Shown here: one piece after another, positions 15,736-24,771 of the stretch
How positions within the stretch are numbered: the stretch's first letter is position 1
How the letters are laid out: each line of letters begins with the position of its first letter
Assembly (NCBI RefSeq): GCF_002261265.1
Contig: NZ_NEVK01000003.1
Location: forward strand, 372,001 to 436,000
DNA length: 64,000 bases
Source of the DNA: Bordetella genomosp. 7
GTDB taxonomy: Bacteria > Pseudomonadota > Gammaproteobacteria > Burkholderiales > Burkholderiaceae_B
Direction: 5' to 3'
Notes under the pieces: generated by a model
Database searches by the model: none
Seen by the model: only the letters and a program-made list of their open reading frames with translations
What the model was told of the DNA's origin: nothing
Position numbers and translations under genes: made by a program

Positions 15736-16434
15736 TTATTCGGCTGTAGCCTGGGTTTCGCGCAGGATCTTGATGGCTACGCGGGCAGCGTTGCGCACGT
15801 GCAGGCTGCCGGCCTTGCGCGCAGCCCGGCCGTCGCGGGCCGCCAGCGCGTCGAGCAGCGCGCCCAGTTCGGCCAGGCTTTTCTTGGCGCGGCCCGGCGC
15901 CTGCATGGACGTAGATCGCAGCAGCATGACGCGCGAGTTCAGCAGGCGCAATGTCGTGGTCAGCGCTTCATTGCCGGCACCGTCGAGCAGCTGTTGGTAG
16001 AAGTGGTTCTTGGCCGCCAGCTGTTCAAGCGAGCCGCCGTGCGAGAAGGCCCGCTTGAGCGCCTGGAAGGCGGCCTGCAACGCCTTGAGCTGCTCTTCGG
16101 TGGCGCGCTCGGCAAACAGCTGGCAGGCCAGGCCTTCGAGTTCTTCGCGCACTTGGTAAATGCCTTCGGCCTGCTCGGGCAGCAGGCGGTCGACCACCGG
16201 GCCGCGGTGCGGAATGACGTGGATGAGGCCTTCGGATTCAAGCTGGCGCAGGGCTTCGCGCACCAGCGTGCGGCTGACGCCTGTCATCTCGCAGAGTTCG
16301 CGTTCGGGCAGGCGTTCGCCTGGCTGAAAGCGGCCCACCAGGATGGCGTTGCGAATGCTCTCGGTCACACTGTGGCGCAGCACTGATGCGGCGCGGGGAA
16401 CTTTGAAATCGGCAGGGAGCTCGGCGGCGTTCAT
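15736..16434 (-). CDS. GntR-family regulator, FadR/FCD type
   Basis: A 232-residue transcription factor: a winged helix at about 18-85 (SIRNAILVGRFQPGERLPER, then GVSRTLVREALRQLESEGLI) and an all-helical FCD effector domain at about 95-220, with the metal-type Asp/His pattern expected for binding carboxylic acids. It lies between two divergent catabolic gene sets, the usual position of a local regulator, and probably controls both through the tandem octamer sites. The effector is unknown. Confidence 0.88.
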   Translation of the reverse strand: MNAAELPADFKVPRAASVLRHSVTESIRNAILVGRFQPGERLPERELCEMTGVSRTLVREALRQLESEGLIHVIPHRGPVVDRLLPEQAEGIYQVREELEGLACQLFAERATEEQLKALQAAFQALKRAFSHGGSLEQLAAKNHFYQQLLDGAGNEALTTTLRLLNSRVMLLRSTSMQAPGRAKKSLAELGALLDALAARDGRAARKAGSLHVRNAARVAIKILRETQATAE

Positions 16435-16577
16435 GCGATGGCAGGCAATGTTGCGGGCGGAATCAGTCTACAGGCTTGGGGCATTTTAGCGGTACTTCCT
16501 GTGGGGTCGGGCAGAGACGAACAACCGGGTGCGTCGATTCGCCGTGGCGCCAACCGTATCGGCTGAAAAAAAACGAT

Positions 16578-16593
16578 TATTCAATCATACAAT
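16578..16593. promoter_or_regulatory. putative GntR site C (reverse orientation)
   Basis: Read on the minus strand this is ATTGTATG-ATTGAATA, matching sites A and B at 13 or more of 16 positions. It lies 144 bases before the regulator gene and 95 before the first MmgE/PrpD gene, so it could control both. Confidence 0.42.
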
Positions 16594-16688
16594 CTGTTTA
16601 TAATACCGAAAACGCGCCAGTGGAAATAAACCCGCCCAGGCGCGGCAAAAACGCCACGGGGTACACGTGGCCAAGGAGACAACGCAAC

Positions 16689-18089
16689 ATGCAGGCAGGC
16701 GGATCGGCTGGTGTTTCGCGCGCGCTGGCGGAGTTCGTCGGGGCGTGCCGCTGGGAAGATATTCCGGGCGCGGTGCGTCGCGAGGCTCATCGCGCGCTGT
16801 TGAACTATTTTGCTGTGGCCCTGGCGGGCGCGGCCGACCCCACTCTGGATATCGCCGTGCAGGTCTACGGCCGTTTCGCGGCCGGGCGGCAGGCCTCTCT
16901 GGTCGGGCGCGCCGAGCGCACGGACGTACTCAATGCCGCGGCCCTGAACGCCATGGCAGCGAATGTGTACGACTACGACGACACGCATTCCCCCACCATT
17001 ATTCATCCCACGGCGCCGGTTGCCGCGCCGCTGTTCGCGCTGGCGCAGGCGCGGCCCATGCGCGGCGACGAACTGTTGCTGGCCCTGGTGCTGGGCATAG
17101 AGGCGGAGTGCCGCATTGGCCTGGCGGTGTCTCCTGGCCATTACGCGCGCGGCTGGCACATTACGTCGACATGCGGTGTGTTCGGCTCCGCCATGGCGGC
17201 CGGCAAGCGCCTGGGCCTGTCGGCGACGGCACTGGTGTGGGCGCTGGGCTGCGCGTCGGCACAGGCGGGCGGCCTGGTGGAAACGCTGGGCACCATGTCC
17301 AAGAGCGCCAGTGTGGGCAATGCCGCCCGCAACGGGCTGTTGGCCGCGTTGTTGGCACAACAGGGCTTCGCCGGGCCGGATGCGCCGCTGGAAGGGCCGC
17401 GCGGATTCCTGTCCGTGATGGGCGAGCCGCCGCAGCCGGACGCCATCACGCGAGATCTGGGGCTCGATTGGCAGCTGCTGCGCAATACCTATAAGCCATA
17501 CCCGTGCGGCGTGGTGCTGAATCCGGTGATCGATGCCTGCCTGGCGCTGGCAGGCGACGCGCGCGTGGCTGACGCGGGGCTGGCCTGTATCGAACGCATC
17601 ACGCTCACGGGACACCCGTTGTTGCGTCAGCGCACCGACCGGCCGGGCGTGACGACGGGGCGCGCTTCGCAAGTCAGCGCCCAGCATGCCGTGGCTGTGA
17701 CCCTGGCGCGCGGCCGCGCCGGCCTGGAGGAGTTCAGTGATGCGGCGGCGGGCGAGCCCATGCTGCGCGATCTGGGCGCCAAGGTCGAGTTCCGCGACGA
17801 CGCCGGATATTCCGTGGACGCCGCGCAGGTGCAACTGACATGGCGCGATGGGCGGCAGTTGACGCGCCGCGTGGATGCCGCGCGCGGGTCGCAGGCCCGG
17901 CCGCTTTCGGACGACGAGCTTGAAGACAAGCTGCTGGCGCTGGCGGGGGGCTGCCGGCCCGGCTGGGACGCCAGGCCGCTGATCGATGCATTGTGGACGC
18001 TGGAGACCGCGCCGGACGCGGCGCAGGTGATGGCTTTGGCGGCACAGGCGGCAACGCCGGCAGGCGGCGGCCGGGATCGAGACTGCTGA
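16689..18089 (+). CDS. MmgE/PrpD family protein (first copy)
   Basis: A 466-residue member of the 2-methylcitrate dehydratase / aconitate decarboxylase fold family. Family landmarks are ALLNYFAVALAGA, the DYDDTHSPTIIHPTAPVAAP segment near 95-115, and a GWHITSTCGVFGSAMAAGK stretch. The family handles small tricarboxylates or related acids. The start at 16689 has AAGGAG about 11 bases upstream. This is the first gene of a run of eight closely packed forward genes ending in an ABC importer. Confidence 0.82.
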   Translation: MQAGGSAGVSRALAEFVGACRWEDIPGAVRREAHRALLNYFAVALAGAADPTLDIAVQVYGRFAAGRQASLVGRAERTDVLNAAALNAMAANVYDYDDTHSPTIIHPTAPVAAPLFALAQARPMRGDELLLALVLGIEAECRIGLAVSPGHYARGWHITSTCGVFGSAMAAGKRLGLSATALVWALGCASAQAGGLVETLGTMSKSASVGNAARNGLLAALLAQQGFAGPDAPLEGPRGFLSVMGEPPQPDAITRDLGLDWQLLRNTYKPYPCGVVLNPVIDACLALAGDARVADAGLACIERITLTGHPLLRQRTDRPGVTTGRASQVSAQHAVAVTLARGRAGLEEFSDAAAGEPMLRDLGAKVEFRDDAGYSVDAAQVQLTWRDGRQLTRRVDAARGSQARPLSDDELEDKLLALAGGCRPGWDARPLIDALWTLETAPDAAQVMALAAQAATPAGGGRDRDC

Positions 18090-18141
18090 TGGAAGGGGCG
18101 GCATGCCGCCCTTGCAAACCACACAACGAGGAGAAAAGACG

Positions 18142-19101
18142 ATGCGGCGTTATTACTTTCGCGTGGCGGCGGCGGCCCTGGCCGGGCTGGCGATGTCCGC
18201 GGCGGCACGGGCGGATTTTCCCGACAAGCCGTTGCGGATTGTGGTGCCGTTCGCCGCTGGCGGCGGCGTCGATGCGCTGACGCGGCCTTTTGCCCAGGAG
18301 CTCGGCAAGGTGCTGGGCCAGACCGTCGTGGTGGAAAACAAGCCCAGTGCCACAGGCCAGACCGGCGCGGCAGAAGTGGCGCGCGCCGCGCCCGACGGCT
18401 ACACGCTGCTGCTGAGTTCGGCCGCATTCGGCACGACGCCGGCGTTCTACCCGCAAGCGCCCTACGACCCGATCAAGGATTTCACCCCCATCACGATCGT
18501 GGCGGCCGCGCCGCAGGTCGTGGTGACGAACAAGAACTTCAAGGCCAGGAATATCGATGAGCTGGTGCGCATGGTCAAGGCGGGTGAGCAGGTCAACGTC
18601 GCGCTCAGCGGTATTACCGGCATGCAGGCGCTGGCCACGGAGATGATTGCCGCGCAGGCGGGCATCACGTTTACCAAGGTGCCCTACAAGGGCGCGGGAG
18701 CCGCTTTCAAAGACCTGATCAGCGGAGAAGTCGACGTGATGATAGACAACCCGGCGTCGTCGCTGCCCCATGTGCGCGCAGGCAACCTGAATCTGATCGC
18801 GACCACAGGCCCCAGGCGCATGTCCACGGCCCCGGACACGCCCACCGTTGCGGAAACCCTGCCCGGCGTCCAGGCGCGCAACTGGTTCATTCTGGCTGCG
18901 CCGGCCGGCACGCCGGCGCCCGTCATCGATGCGCTTAGCCGCGCCGCCATCCAGGTGGCCAATGGCCCCGTGATGCAGCGCTTCTTCGAACGCGACGGCA
19001 CTGAAGTGGTGGCCAATTCGCCGCAGCAAGCCGGGCAGTACCTGAGCGAGGAAATCGCCAGGTGGGGAAAGATCGTCAAGGAACGCAACCTGCAGCCCTG
19101 A
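18142..19101 (+). CDS. tripartite tricarboxylate (TctC/Bug) binding protein
   Basis: A 319-residue periplasmic solute-binding protein. The signal peptide (MRRYYFRVAAAALAGLAMSA) is cleaved near ARA-D. Family motifs follow: PDKPLRIVVPFAAGGGVDAL, then VVENKPSATGQTGAAEVARA, and VPYKGAGAAFKDLISGEVD. Bug proteins bind carboxylates or amides and are hugely expanded in Bordetella. GAGGAG precedes the ATG. No tctAB membrane genes are near, so it may act as a sensor or use distant permeases. Confidence 0.88.
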   Translation: MRRYYFRVAAAALAGLAMSAAARADFPDKPLRIVVPFAAGGGVDALTRPFAQELGKVLGQTVVVENKPSATGQTGAAEVARAAPDGYTLLLSSAAFGTTPAFYPQAPYDPIKDFTPITIVAAAPQVVVTNKNFKARNIDELVRMVKAGEQVNVALSGITGMQALATEMIAAQAGITFTKVPYKGAGAAFKDLISGEVDVMIDNPASSLPHVRAGNLNLIATTGPRRMSTAPDTPTVAETLPGVQARNWFILAAPAGTPAPVIDALSRAAIQVANGPVMQRFFERDGTEVVANSPQQAGQYLSEEIARWGKIVKERNLQP

Positions 19102-19119
19102 CCGGGCACGGAGCACGAC

Positions 19120-19863
19120 ATGGGAAGACTGGAAGGAAAGATCGCGGTGGTGACCGGCGCCGCCGGCGGCATAGGAAAGGCCATCGCGCTGGCGTATTCG
19201 CGTGAGGGCGCCACCGTAGGAATGCTGGACAACAACGCTGCCCTGCTGCAAGAGGCCGTGGCAGCGGTACCCGGCGCCAGTGCGCTGACTTGCGATGTGG
19301 CCGACAGGGCGGCCGTGCAAGCCGCTATCGATGGCTACGCTGCGCAGTCCGGCGGGCTGGATATCCTTGTCAACAACGCCGCCTATTTCTACTACGGCTT
19401 GCTGACCGACATGCCCGAGCCCGTGGTCGACAAGATGATCGACGTCGGGCTCAAGGGCGCATTGTGGTGCCTGCAGGCCGCCACGCCGCACCTGGCGGCG
19501 CGGGGCGGCGGGTCGGTCATCAACCTGTCTTCCGTGGCCGTATCGGTGGCCATCAAGAACGCGGCAGTCTACAGCTGCATCAAGGGCGCGCTGGATACGC
19601 TGACGCGCCAGCAGGCGGTGGAGCTGGGGCCGCGGGGCATACGCGTCAATGCATTGGCTCCCGGGCCGGTGGAGACGCCGGGGGCGAGCTCGGTTATCGA
19701 TGCGCAAGGCTGGGAAGCGCGGCGCGCCCGGACGCCGCTGCGCCGGCTGGCCGAGGCGGACGACATCGGCGCGGCCGCGGTGTTCCTGGCGTCGGACGAG
19801 GCCGTGTCGGTCGCGGGCGTCACGCTCAAGATCGATGGCGCCATGACGGTGATGGGCTACTGA
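19120..19863 (+). CDS. short-chain dehydrogenase/reductase
   Basis: A 247-residue classical SDR with TGAAGGIGKA near residues 12-21, NNAAYF (NNAG variant), the catalytic Ser in NLSSVAV, and YSCIK (YxxxK). Length is normal. It follows the TctC gene by 18 bases and precedes the second MmgE/PrpD gene by 19, so it is a member of the catabolic operon. It probably oxidises or reduces an alcohol/ketone intermediate. Confidence 0.86.
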   Translation: MGRLEGKIAVVTGAAGGIGKAIALAYSREGATVGMLDNNAALLQEAVAAVPGASALTCDVADRAAVQAAIDGYAAQSGGLDILVNNAAYFYYGLLTDMPEPVVDKMIDVGLKGALWCLQAATPHLAARGGGSVINLSSVAVSVAIKNAAVYSCIKGALDTLTRQQAVELGPRGIRVNALAPGPVETPGASSVIDAQGWEARRARTPLRRLAEADDIGAAAVFLASDEAVSVAGVTLKIDGAMTVMGY

Positions 19864-19882
19864 GGCGAGGGCGGACCGGCAC

Positions 19883-21238
19883 ATGGAACAGAACACGATG
19901 CACGGTTCGAGCGCGGCCGCCAGGCTGGCGCGCGACGGGCTGGCGGCGCGCCAGTTCGGCGCCCCGACGCTCGCCCATGCCAAGCGCTGCCTGCTGGATT
20001 ACTTGTCGTGCGCATTCGAGGCGCTGCCCTTGCCCTGGAGCGAGCAGGCCGCCGCGCTGGCGCCGGCCGCGCAGGGGGGAGCGCATGTGATCGGCCGCGC
20101 GGGGCCCCGGCAACCCGATGCGGCCGCCTTCGCCAATGCGGTGGCCGGGCATGGCCTGGTGCGTGAAGACATGCACGCGGGCAGCGTGGCCCACCTGGGG
20201 GTGGTGGTCTGGCCCATGGTGTTTGCGGTGGCCCAGCAGCGTGGCGTATCCGGCGCGCAGGCGCTGGACGCCGCCATTGTGGGCTATGAAACCGGCGCTC
20301 GCCTGGGCCGGGCGGTCATCACCCCGGACCTGGCGCGCTTGTTCCGGCCTACCGGACTGGTTGGGCCGTTTGCCGCCGCCATGGCGGGCGCGCGCCTGCA
20401 TGGCTTCGATGAAGCTCGCACCCTGTACGCGCTCGCCCTGGCGGGAAATTGCTGCGCGGGCCTGAATCAATGGGCGCATACCGGCGGCAGCGAAATGTAT
20501 TTTCATCCGGGTTTCGCGGTGCGCAACGCGTGGACTTGCCTGCAACTGGCCGCCGGCGGTGCGCAGGCTTCGGCTTCCATCCTGGAGGGCGAGGCGGGTT
20601 TTTTCCAGGCGTATGCGCGCGCGCCCATGCCGGCCGGCATTGCCTTGTTCGCCGACGGATCGGCGGAAATCGACCATGTGTTCAACAAGCCGGCGCCCGC
20701 CTGCAATTTTGCCCAGTCGCCTTGCCAGGCGGCGCTGCGCGCCGCGTGCGAGGCGGGGCGGCGGCGTATTGCATCGGTGCGCATCGAAACCACGCATGCC
20801 GCGGTGCGCTATCCGGGGTGCGCGGCCACAGGGCCTTTCGAGCACGCGCTGCAGGCCAAGATGAGCATTCCGTTCGGCGTGGCAGCCACGCTGGCGACGG
20901 GCGTGATTGCCGAAGACAACTACCGGCGCCTGGACGACCCCGAGATCGCGCGCTTGATCGCCGCAACCGAACTGTGCGCCGACGCCGAGTACACCGCGGC
21001 ATTTCCCGCCAGGCAGGGCGCGCGCGTCACGCTGCTGCTGGAAGACGGTTCCCGCATATCCGGCGCGCTGGATGACGTGGTGGCGGCGGACGATGCCCTG
21101 ATCCGTCAGCGCTTCCGGCAAGCGGCGCAAGCCGTGCTTGGCGCCGACACGGCAGCCCGCATCGAAGACCTGGTGGATCGCTATGAGCGGGTCGCGGATG
21201 CCGGAGAGTTGCCGCGCCTGTGCGCGGCGGCGGCCTGA
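19883..21238 (+). CDS. MmgE/PrpD family protein (second copy)
   Basis: A 451-residue second member of the MmgE/PrpD family in the same operon, only distantly like the first. Family features include the LDYLSCAFEALPLPW start, HGLVREDMHAGSVAHLG in place of the usual DDT/H segment, and a C-terminal LTRR-equivalent KMSIPFGVAATLATG region. Two divergent copies in one operon suggest two successive dehydration, decarboxylation or isomerisation steps, or a heterodimer. Confidence 0.8.
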   Translation: MEQNTMHGSSAAARLARDGLAARQFGAPTLAHAKRCLLDYLSCAFEALPLPWSEQAAALAPAAQGGAHVIGRAGPRQPDAAAFANAVAGHGLVREDMHAGSVAHLGVVVWPMVFAVAQQRGVSGAQALDAAIVGYETGARLGRAVITPDLARLFRPTGLVGPFAAAMAGARLHGFDEARTLYALALAGNCCAGLNQWAHTGGSEMYFHPGFAVRNAWTCLQLAAGGAQASASILEGEAGFFQAYARAPMPAGIALFADGSAEIDHVFNKPAPACNFAQSPCQAALRAACEAGRRRIASVRIETTHAAVRYPGCAATGPFEHALQAKMSIPFGVAATLATGVIAEDNYRRLDDPEIARLIAATELCADAEYTAAFPARQGARVTLLLEDGSRISGALDDVVAADDALIRQRFRQAAQAVLGADTAARIEDLVDRYERVADAGELPRLCAAAA

Positions 21239-21261
21239 TCCCATTCTCGTAAGGAACCTTC

Positions 21262-22224
21262 ATGACAGAACTACAAATCCATCTGGAAGCCTTCCTGCAA
21301 TCGCTGGCCGCCGGTGTGCTGGTGGGCGGCATCTATGGCCTGATGTGTGTGGGGTTGGCGATGATCTTCGGGATCATGCGCGTCATCAACTTCGCGCAGG
21401 GCGATTTCATGATGCTGGGCATGTACATCACCTATTTCTTCTTCATGCTGCTGGCGGGACACGGGATGGCGGGCTCGGTGGCGAATCCCTACATCTCCAT
21501 GCTGCTGGCGATGCCGGTGATGTACTGCGTCGGCTATCTGGTGCATCGCATGCTGATATCGCGCGTGACGGGTGGGCGGACAGCCAGCCTGGAAGGCGAA
21601 GGCCATTACGCGCAGCTGATCCTGACGCTGGGCATCGCGCTGGTGCTGCAGAACGGCGCCATGATGCTGTTCGGCCCCGAACTGGAATCGGTGCGCACGC
21701 CCTTGTCCAGCAGCGCCTGGGAGATCGGCCCGTTGTGGGGTGACTTCGTCAGCATTTTCGTCAACAAGGGGCGCGGCATTGCCGCGCTGATATCGGCGGC
21801 GGCCATCGTGGCGCTGGCGCTGGCGGTGGGCCACAGCCGCCTGGGCAAGTCATTGCGCGCGGCGGCCGACAATCCGGTAGCCGCTTCGTACATGGGCATC
21901 GACGTGGACGGCGCGTATCGCGTCGCCTTCGCGCTGGGCACCTGCATTACGGCCCTGGCCGGCGGGCTGCTGGCCACCAACTACCCGTTCCATCCTTTCG
22001 TGGGGCTGGAGTTTGTCATCGTGATGTACGCCGGCGTGGTGCTGGGCGGCATCGGCAGCATCGTGGGCGCGTTCTGGGGCGGCATGGTCATCGGCCTGGT
22101 GCAGCAACTGTCCAGCCTGGTGCTGCCCACACAATTGCAGAACGCCGCGATCTTCGTGTTCTTTCTGCTGATCGTCATCCTTCGGCCGCAAGGGTTCTTC
22201 GGCCGCGTTGCGGAGCGGACCTGA
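21262..22224 (+). CDS. branched-chain amino acid-type ABC permease (LivH)
   Basis: A 320-residue inner-membrane permease of the hydrophobic amino acid uptake family with about eight membrane segments. Typical stretches are GGIYGLMCVGLAMIFGIMRV and NFAQGDFMMLGMY at the start, and AAADNPVAASYMGID in the ATPase-contact loop. It starts after AAGGAA. The stop overlaps the next ATG (TGATG). In this operon it more likely imports an aromatic or carboxylate substrate than leucine. Confidence 0.9.
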   Translation: MTELQIHLEAFLQSLAAGVLVGGIYGLMCVGLAMIFGIMRVINFAQGDFMMLGMYITYFFFMLLAGHGMAGSVANPYISMLLAMPVMYCVGYLVHRMLISRVTGGRTASLEGEGHYAQLILTLGIALVLQNGAMMLFGPELESVRTPLSSSAWEIGPLWGDFVSIFVNKGRGIAALISAAAIVALALAVGHSRLGKSLRAAADNPVAASYMGIDVDGAYRVAFALGTCITALAGGLLATNYPFHPFVGLEFVIVMYAGVVLGGIGSIVGAFWGGMVIGLVQQLSSLVLPTQLQNAAIFVFFLLIVILRPQGFFGRVAERT

Positions 22225-24029
22225 TGAAATCCATGCGCACCTTACTGATCATGCTGGCTGCCGCGGCCGTTTATCTCGGCGCCGCGCTGCTGGTCGACAA
22301 CTCGTATCACCAGCTGATTTTTACGCTGGTGCTGGTATGGGCCTGCTTTGGCCTGTCCTGGAACATGCTCAGCGGCTATACCGGCCTGGTGTCGTTTGGC
22401 CACGCCGCCTTCTTCGGCCTGGGCGCGTATGCCGCCGTGCTGGGCCAGATATACCTGGGCCTGTCGCCCTGGCTGATGATTCCGGTTTCGGCATTGATAG
22501 GCGCCGCGGCCGGGCTGCTGGTGGGCATACCCACGTTCCGTCTGCGCGGCCACTATTTCGCGCTGGCGATGCTGGCCTACCCGCTGGCACTGTTGTATGT
22601 ATTCGAGTGGCTGGGCTACCAGGAAGTCACCTTCCCCATGGTGCGCGACAACCCCGCCCGCTACATGCAGTTTTCCAATCCCTGGCTGTATACCGTTGTG
22701 GCCATGGTGATGCTGCTGCTGTTCGTGCAGCTGACGCGCTACGTCGAGCGCACGCGTTTTGGCATGGCGCTGATCGCCATCAAGCAGAACGAAGCGGCGG
22801 CCGAGGCGGCGGGCATCGATACGCTGCGCTGGAAACTCAAGGCGATTGCGCTCAGCGGAGCCATCGCAGGAGCCACAGGCGCCTTCTATGCCGTCGTGCT
22901 GCTGGTGGTGACGCCGGTGTCGGTCTTCGGCATGCTGGTGTCGGCCCAGGCGCTGACGGTGTCCATGTTCGGCGGGGTGGGCACGGTATGGGGGCCCATC
23001 ATCGGGGCGGCCATCCTGATTCCCCTGGGCGAGATACTGCATGCCGAGCTCGGCGCGGCTTATCCCGGCATCCAGGGCGTGATCCTGGGCGTTGCCATCA
23101 TTGCCGTCATCCTGGCCGCGCCCGAGGGCGTGTACTGGAAAACGCGCGACTTGCTGCGGCGCCGCGGCGCCTTGCCGCCGCCGGCCGCAGCGCCGGACGG
23201 CGATGCCGCCCTGCCGCCGGACAGCGCCGAGGCGGTATCGTCCGTGCCCAATATCGCGCCGGGCATGCGCCCCGGGGGGGCGCAGCAAGGCGGAGAGCTG
23301 ATTCTGGATGTGCAGGGCCTGTCGCGAAGTTTCGGCGGCCTGAAGGCCGTGCACAACGTCAGTTTCCAGGTGCGCAAGGGAATGATCCTGGGCATCATCG
23401 GCCCCAACGGAGCGGGCAAGACCACGCTGTTCAATCTGTTGAACGGGTTCCTGAAGCCGGACGCCGGACGCGTGGTGTTCAAGGGCGTCGACATGGCCGG
23501 CCGGAAACCGCACGTACTTTGCGCAGCCGGGGTGGGGCGCACCTTCCAGGTAATGCGGCCTTTCATGCGGCTGACGGTTGCGCAGAACGTCAAGATCGGC
23601 GCGTATGTCAAGGCGCGCAACGAGGCCGAGGCCGACGCGCTGGCGGTGCAGGCCATCGAACGCGTGGGGCTGTCCGACTGCGCCGACCGGGTGGCGTCGG
23701 TGCTGACGACGCGCCAGCTGCGCCTGATGGAACTGGCCCGCGCCATGGCCGGGCAGCCCGAACTGCTGCTGCTGGACGAAACTCTCGCCGGCCTGGGGCA
23801 GGGCGAAGTCGATGATGTGGTGCGCGCCATACGCGAACTGTCCGCGCAAGGCGTGACCATCGTCATCATCGAGCACACCATGCAGGCGATGGTCCGGCTG
23901 GTTGACGAGTTTGTCGTGCTGGACCACGGCGAAGTGCTGGCCGTTGGAGATCCGCAGGCCATTACGCAGGACACCCGTGTCGTCGAAGCCTACCTGGGCA
24001 AAAAATGGAGCAAGAAAAATGCTGCTTGA
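22224..24029 (+). CDS. fused ABC permease-ATPase (LivM-LivG)
   Basis: A 601-residue fusion. Residues 1 to about 305 are a LivM-type permease (SWNMLSGYTGLVSFGHAAFF, GIPTFRLRGHYFALAMLAYP). A Pro/Ala-rich linker follows (about 308-345), then a LivG-type ATPase. Walker A GPNGAGKT is near 393-400, Walker B LLLLDE near 514-519, and the switch His is in IIEHTM. The signature region reads LTTRQLRLME rather than LSGGQ, and the D-loop begins DETLAG instead of DEPxAG. The sequence is continuous, so this is a true fusion seen in some HAAT systems. Confidence 0.88.
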   Translation: MKSMRTLLIMLAAAAVYLGAALLVDNSYHQLIFTLVLVWACFGLSWNMLSGYTGLVSFGHAAFFGLGAYAAVLGQIYLGLSPWLMIPVSALIGAAAGLLVGIPTFRLRGHYFALAMLAYPLALLYVFEWLGYQEVTFPMVRDNPARYMQFSNPWLYTVVAMVMLLLFVQLTRYVERTRFGMALIAIKQNEAAAEAAGIDTLRWKLKAIALSGAIAGATGAFYAVVLLVVTPVSVFGMLVSAQALTVSMFGGVGTVWGPIIGAAILIPLGEILHAELGAAYPGIQGVILGVAIIAVILAAPEGVYWKTRDLLRRRGALPPPAAAPDGDAALPPDSAEAVSSVPNIAPGMRPGGAQQGGELILDVQGLSRSFGGLKAVHNVSFQVRKGMILGIIGPNGAGKTTLFNLLNGFLKPDAGRVVFKGVDMAGRKPHVLCAAGVGRTFQVMRPFMRLTVAQNVKIGAYVKARNEAEADALAVQAIERVGLSDCADRVASVLTTRQLRLMELARAMAGQPELLLLDETLAGLGQGEVDDVVRAIRELSAQGVTIVIIEHTMQAMVRLVDEFVVLDHGEVLAVGDPQAITQDTRVVEAYLGKKWSKKNAA

Positions 24030-24729
24030 GATCGACAACCTGGTGGCGGGATATTCGGCGTTGCCGGTTCTGAACGGCGTGTCGGTGGCGGTGCGCGAAG
24101 GCGATTTCGTATCCATCGTGGGGCCCAACGGCGCGGGCAAAAGCACGCTGTTCAGGACCATATCCGGCACGGTATCGACCATGTCGGGCGCCATCCGCTA
24201 TGACGGCCGGGACTTGCTGTCCGTGCCGGTATCGCAGCGTGCGCACCTGGGCATTGCGCACGTGCCGGAAGGACGTCAGGTATTCGCATCGATGACGGTA
24301 CTCGAAAACCTGGAAATGGGCGCCTACACCGCGTCAGGCCGGCGCGACTGGGCGCACAACCTGGCCCGCATCTATGAATGGTTTCCCGTGCTCAAGCAGC
24401 GTGCGCGCCAGCTGGCCGGCACGCTGTCGGGCGGGGAACAGCAAATGGTGGCCATCGGCCGCGGCCTGGCGTCTTCGCCGCGGCTGCTGATGCTGGACGA
24501 GCCATCAATGGGATTGTCGCCGGCGATCGCGGATTTCATCTTCGAGCGCCTGATCGACATACGCAGGGAAGCCCGGCTGACCATCCTGCTGGTAGAGCAG
24601 AGGGTGGCCGAAGCCTTGCAGTTCGCCGACCACGGCTACGTGCTTGAAACGGGGCGCGTCGTACTGGAAGGCACCCATGAAACGTTGCAGGCGGACGACC
24701 GTGTCCGTCGCGCGTACCTCGGCATGTAA
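24019..24729 (+). CDS. ABC transporter ATPase (LivF)
   Basis: A 236-residue ATPase with Walker A GPNGAGKS, the Q-loop region VPEGRQVFASMTVLENL, a canonical LSGGEQQM signature, Walker B LLMLDEPSMGLSP and the switch region LVEQRV. It overlaps the end of the fused LivM-LivG gene by 11 bases. Its signature is normal, unlike that of its partner, so the pair may have one strong and one weak composite ATP site. Confidence 0.92.
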   Translation: MLLEIDNLVAGYSALPVLNGVSVAVREGDFVSIVGPNGAGKSTLFRTISGTVSTMSGAIRYDGRDLLSVPVSQRAHLGIAHVPEGRQVFASMTVLENLEMGAYTASGRRDWAHNLARIYEWFPVLKQRARQLAGTLSGGEQQMVAIGRGLASSPRLLMLDEPSMGLSPAIADFIFERLIDIRREARLTILLVEQRVAEALQFADHGYVLETGRVVLEGTHETLQADDRVRRAYLGM

Positions 24730-24771
24730 GCCCATACGAACAGCCGCGCAAGCGGACGAGAGGAGACAACC

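Noticed and set aside
16581-18122. A 513-codon minus-strand frame opposite the first MmgE/PrpD gene
   Set aside because: The sense strand encodes a recognisable family from end to end; the antisense product is low-complexity and has no start signal.
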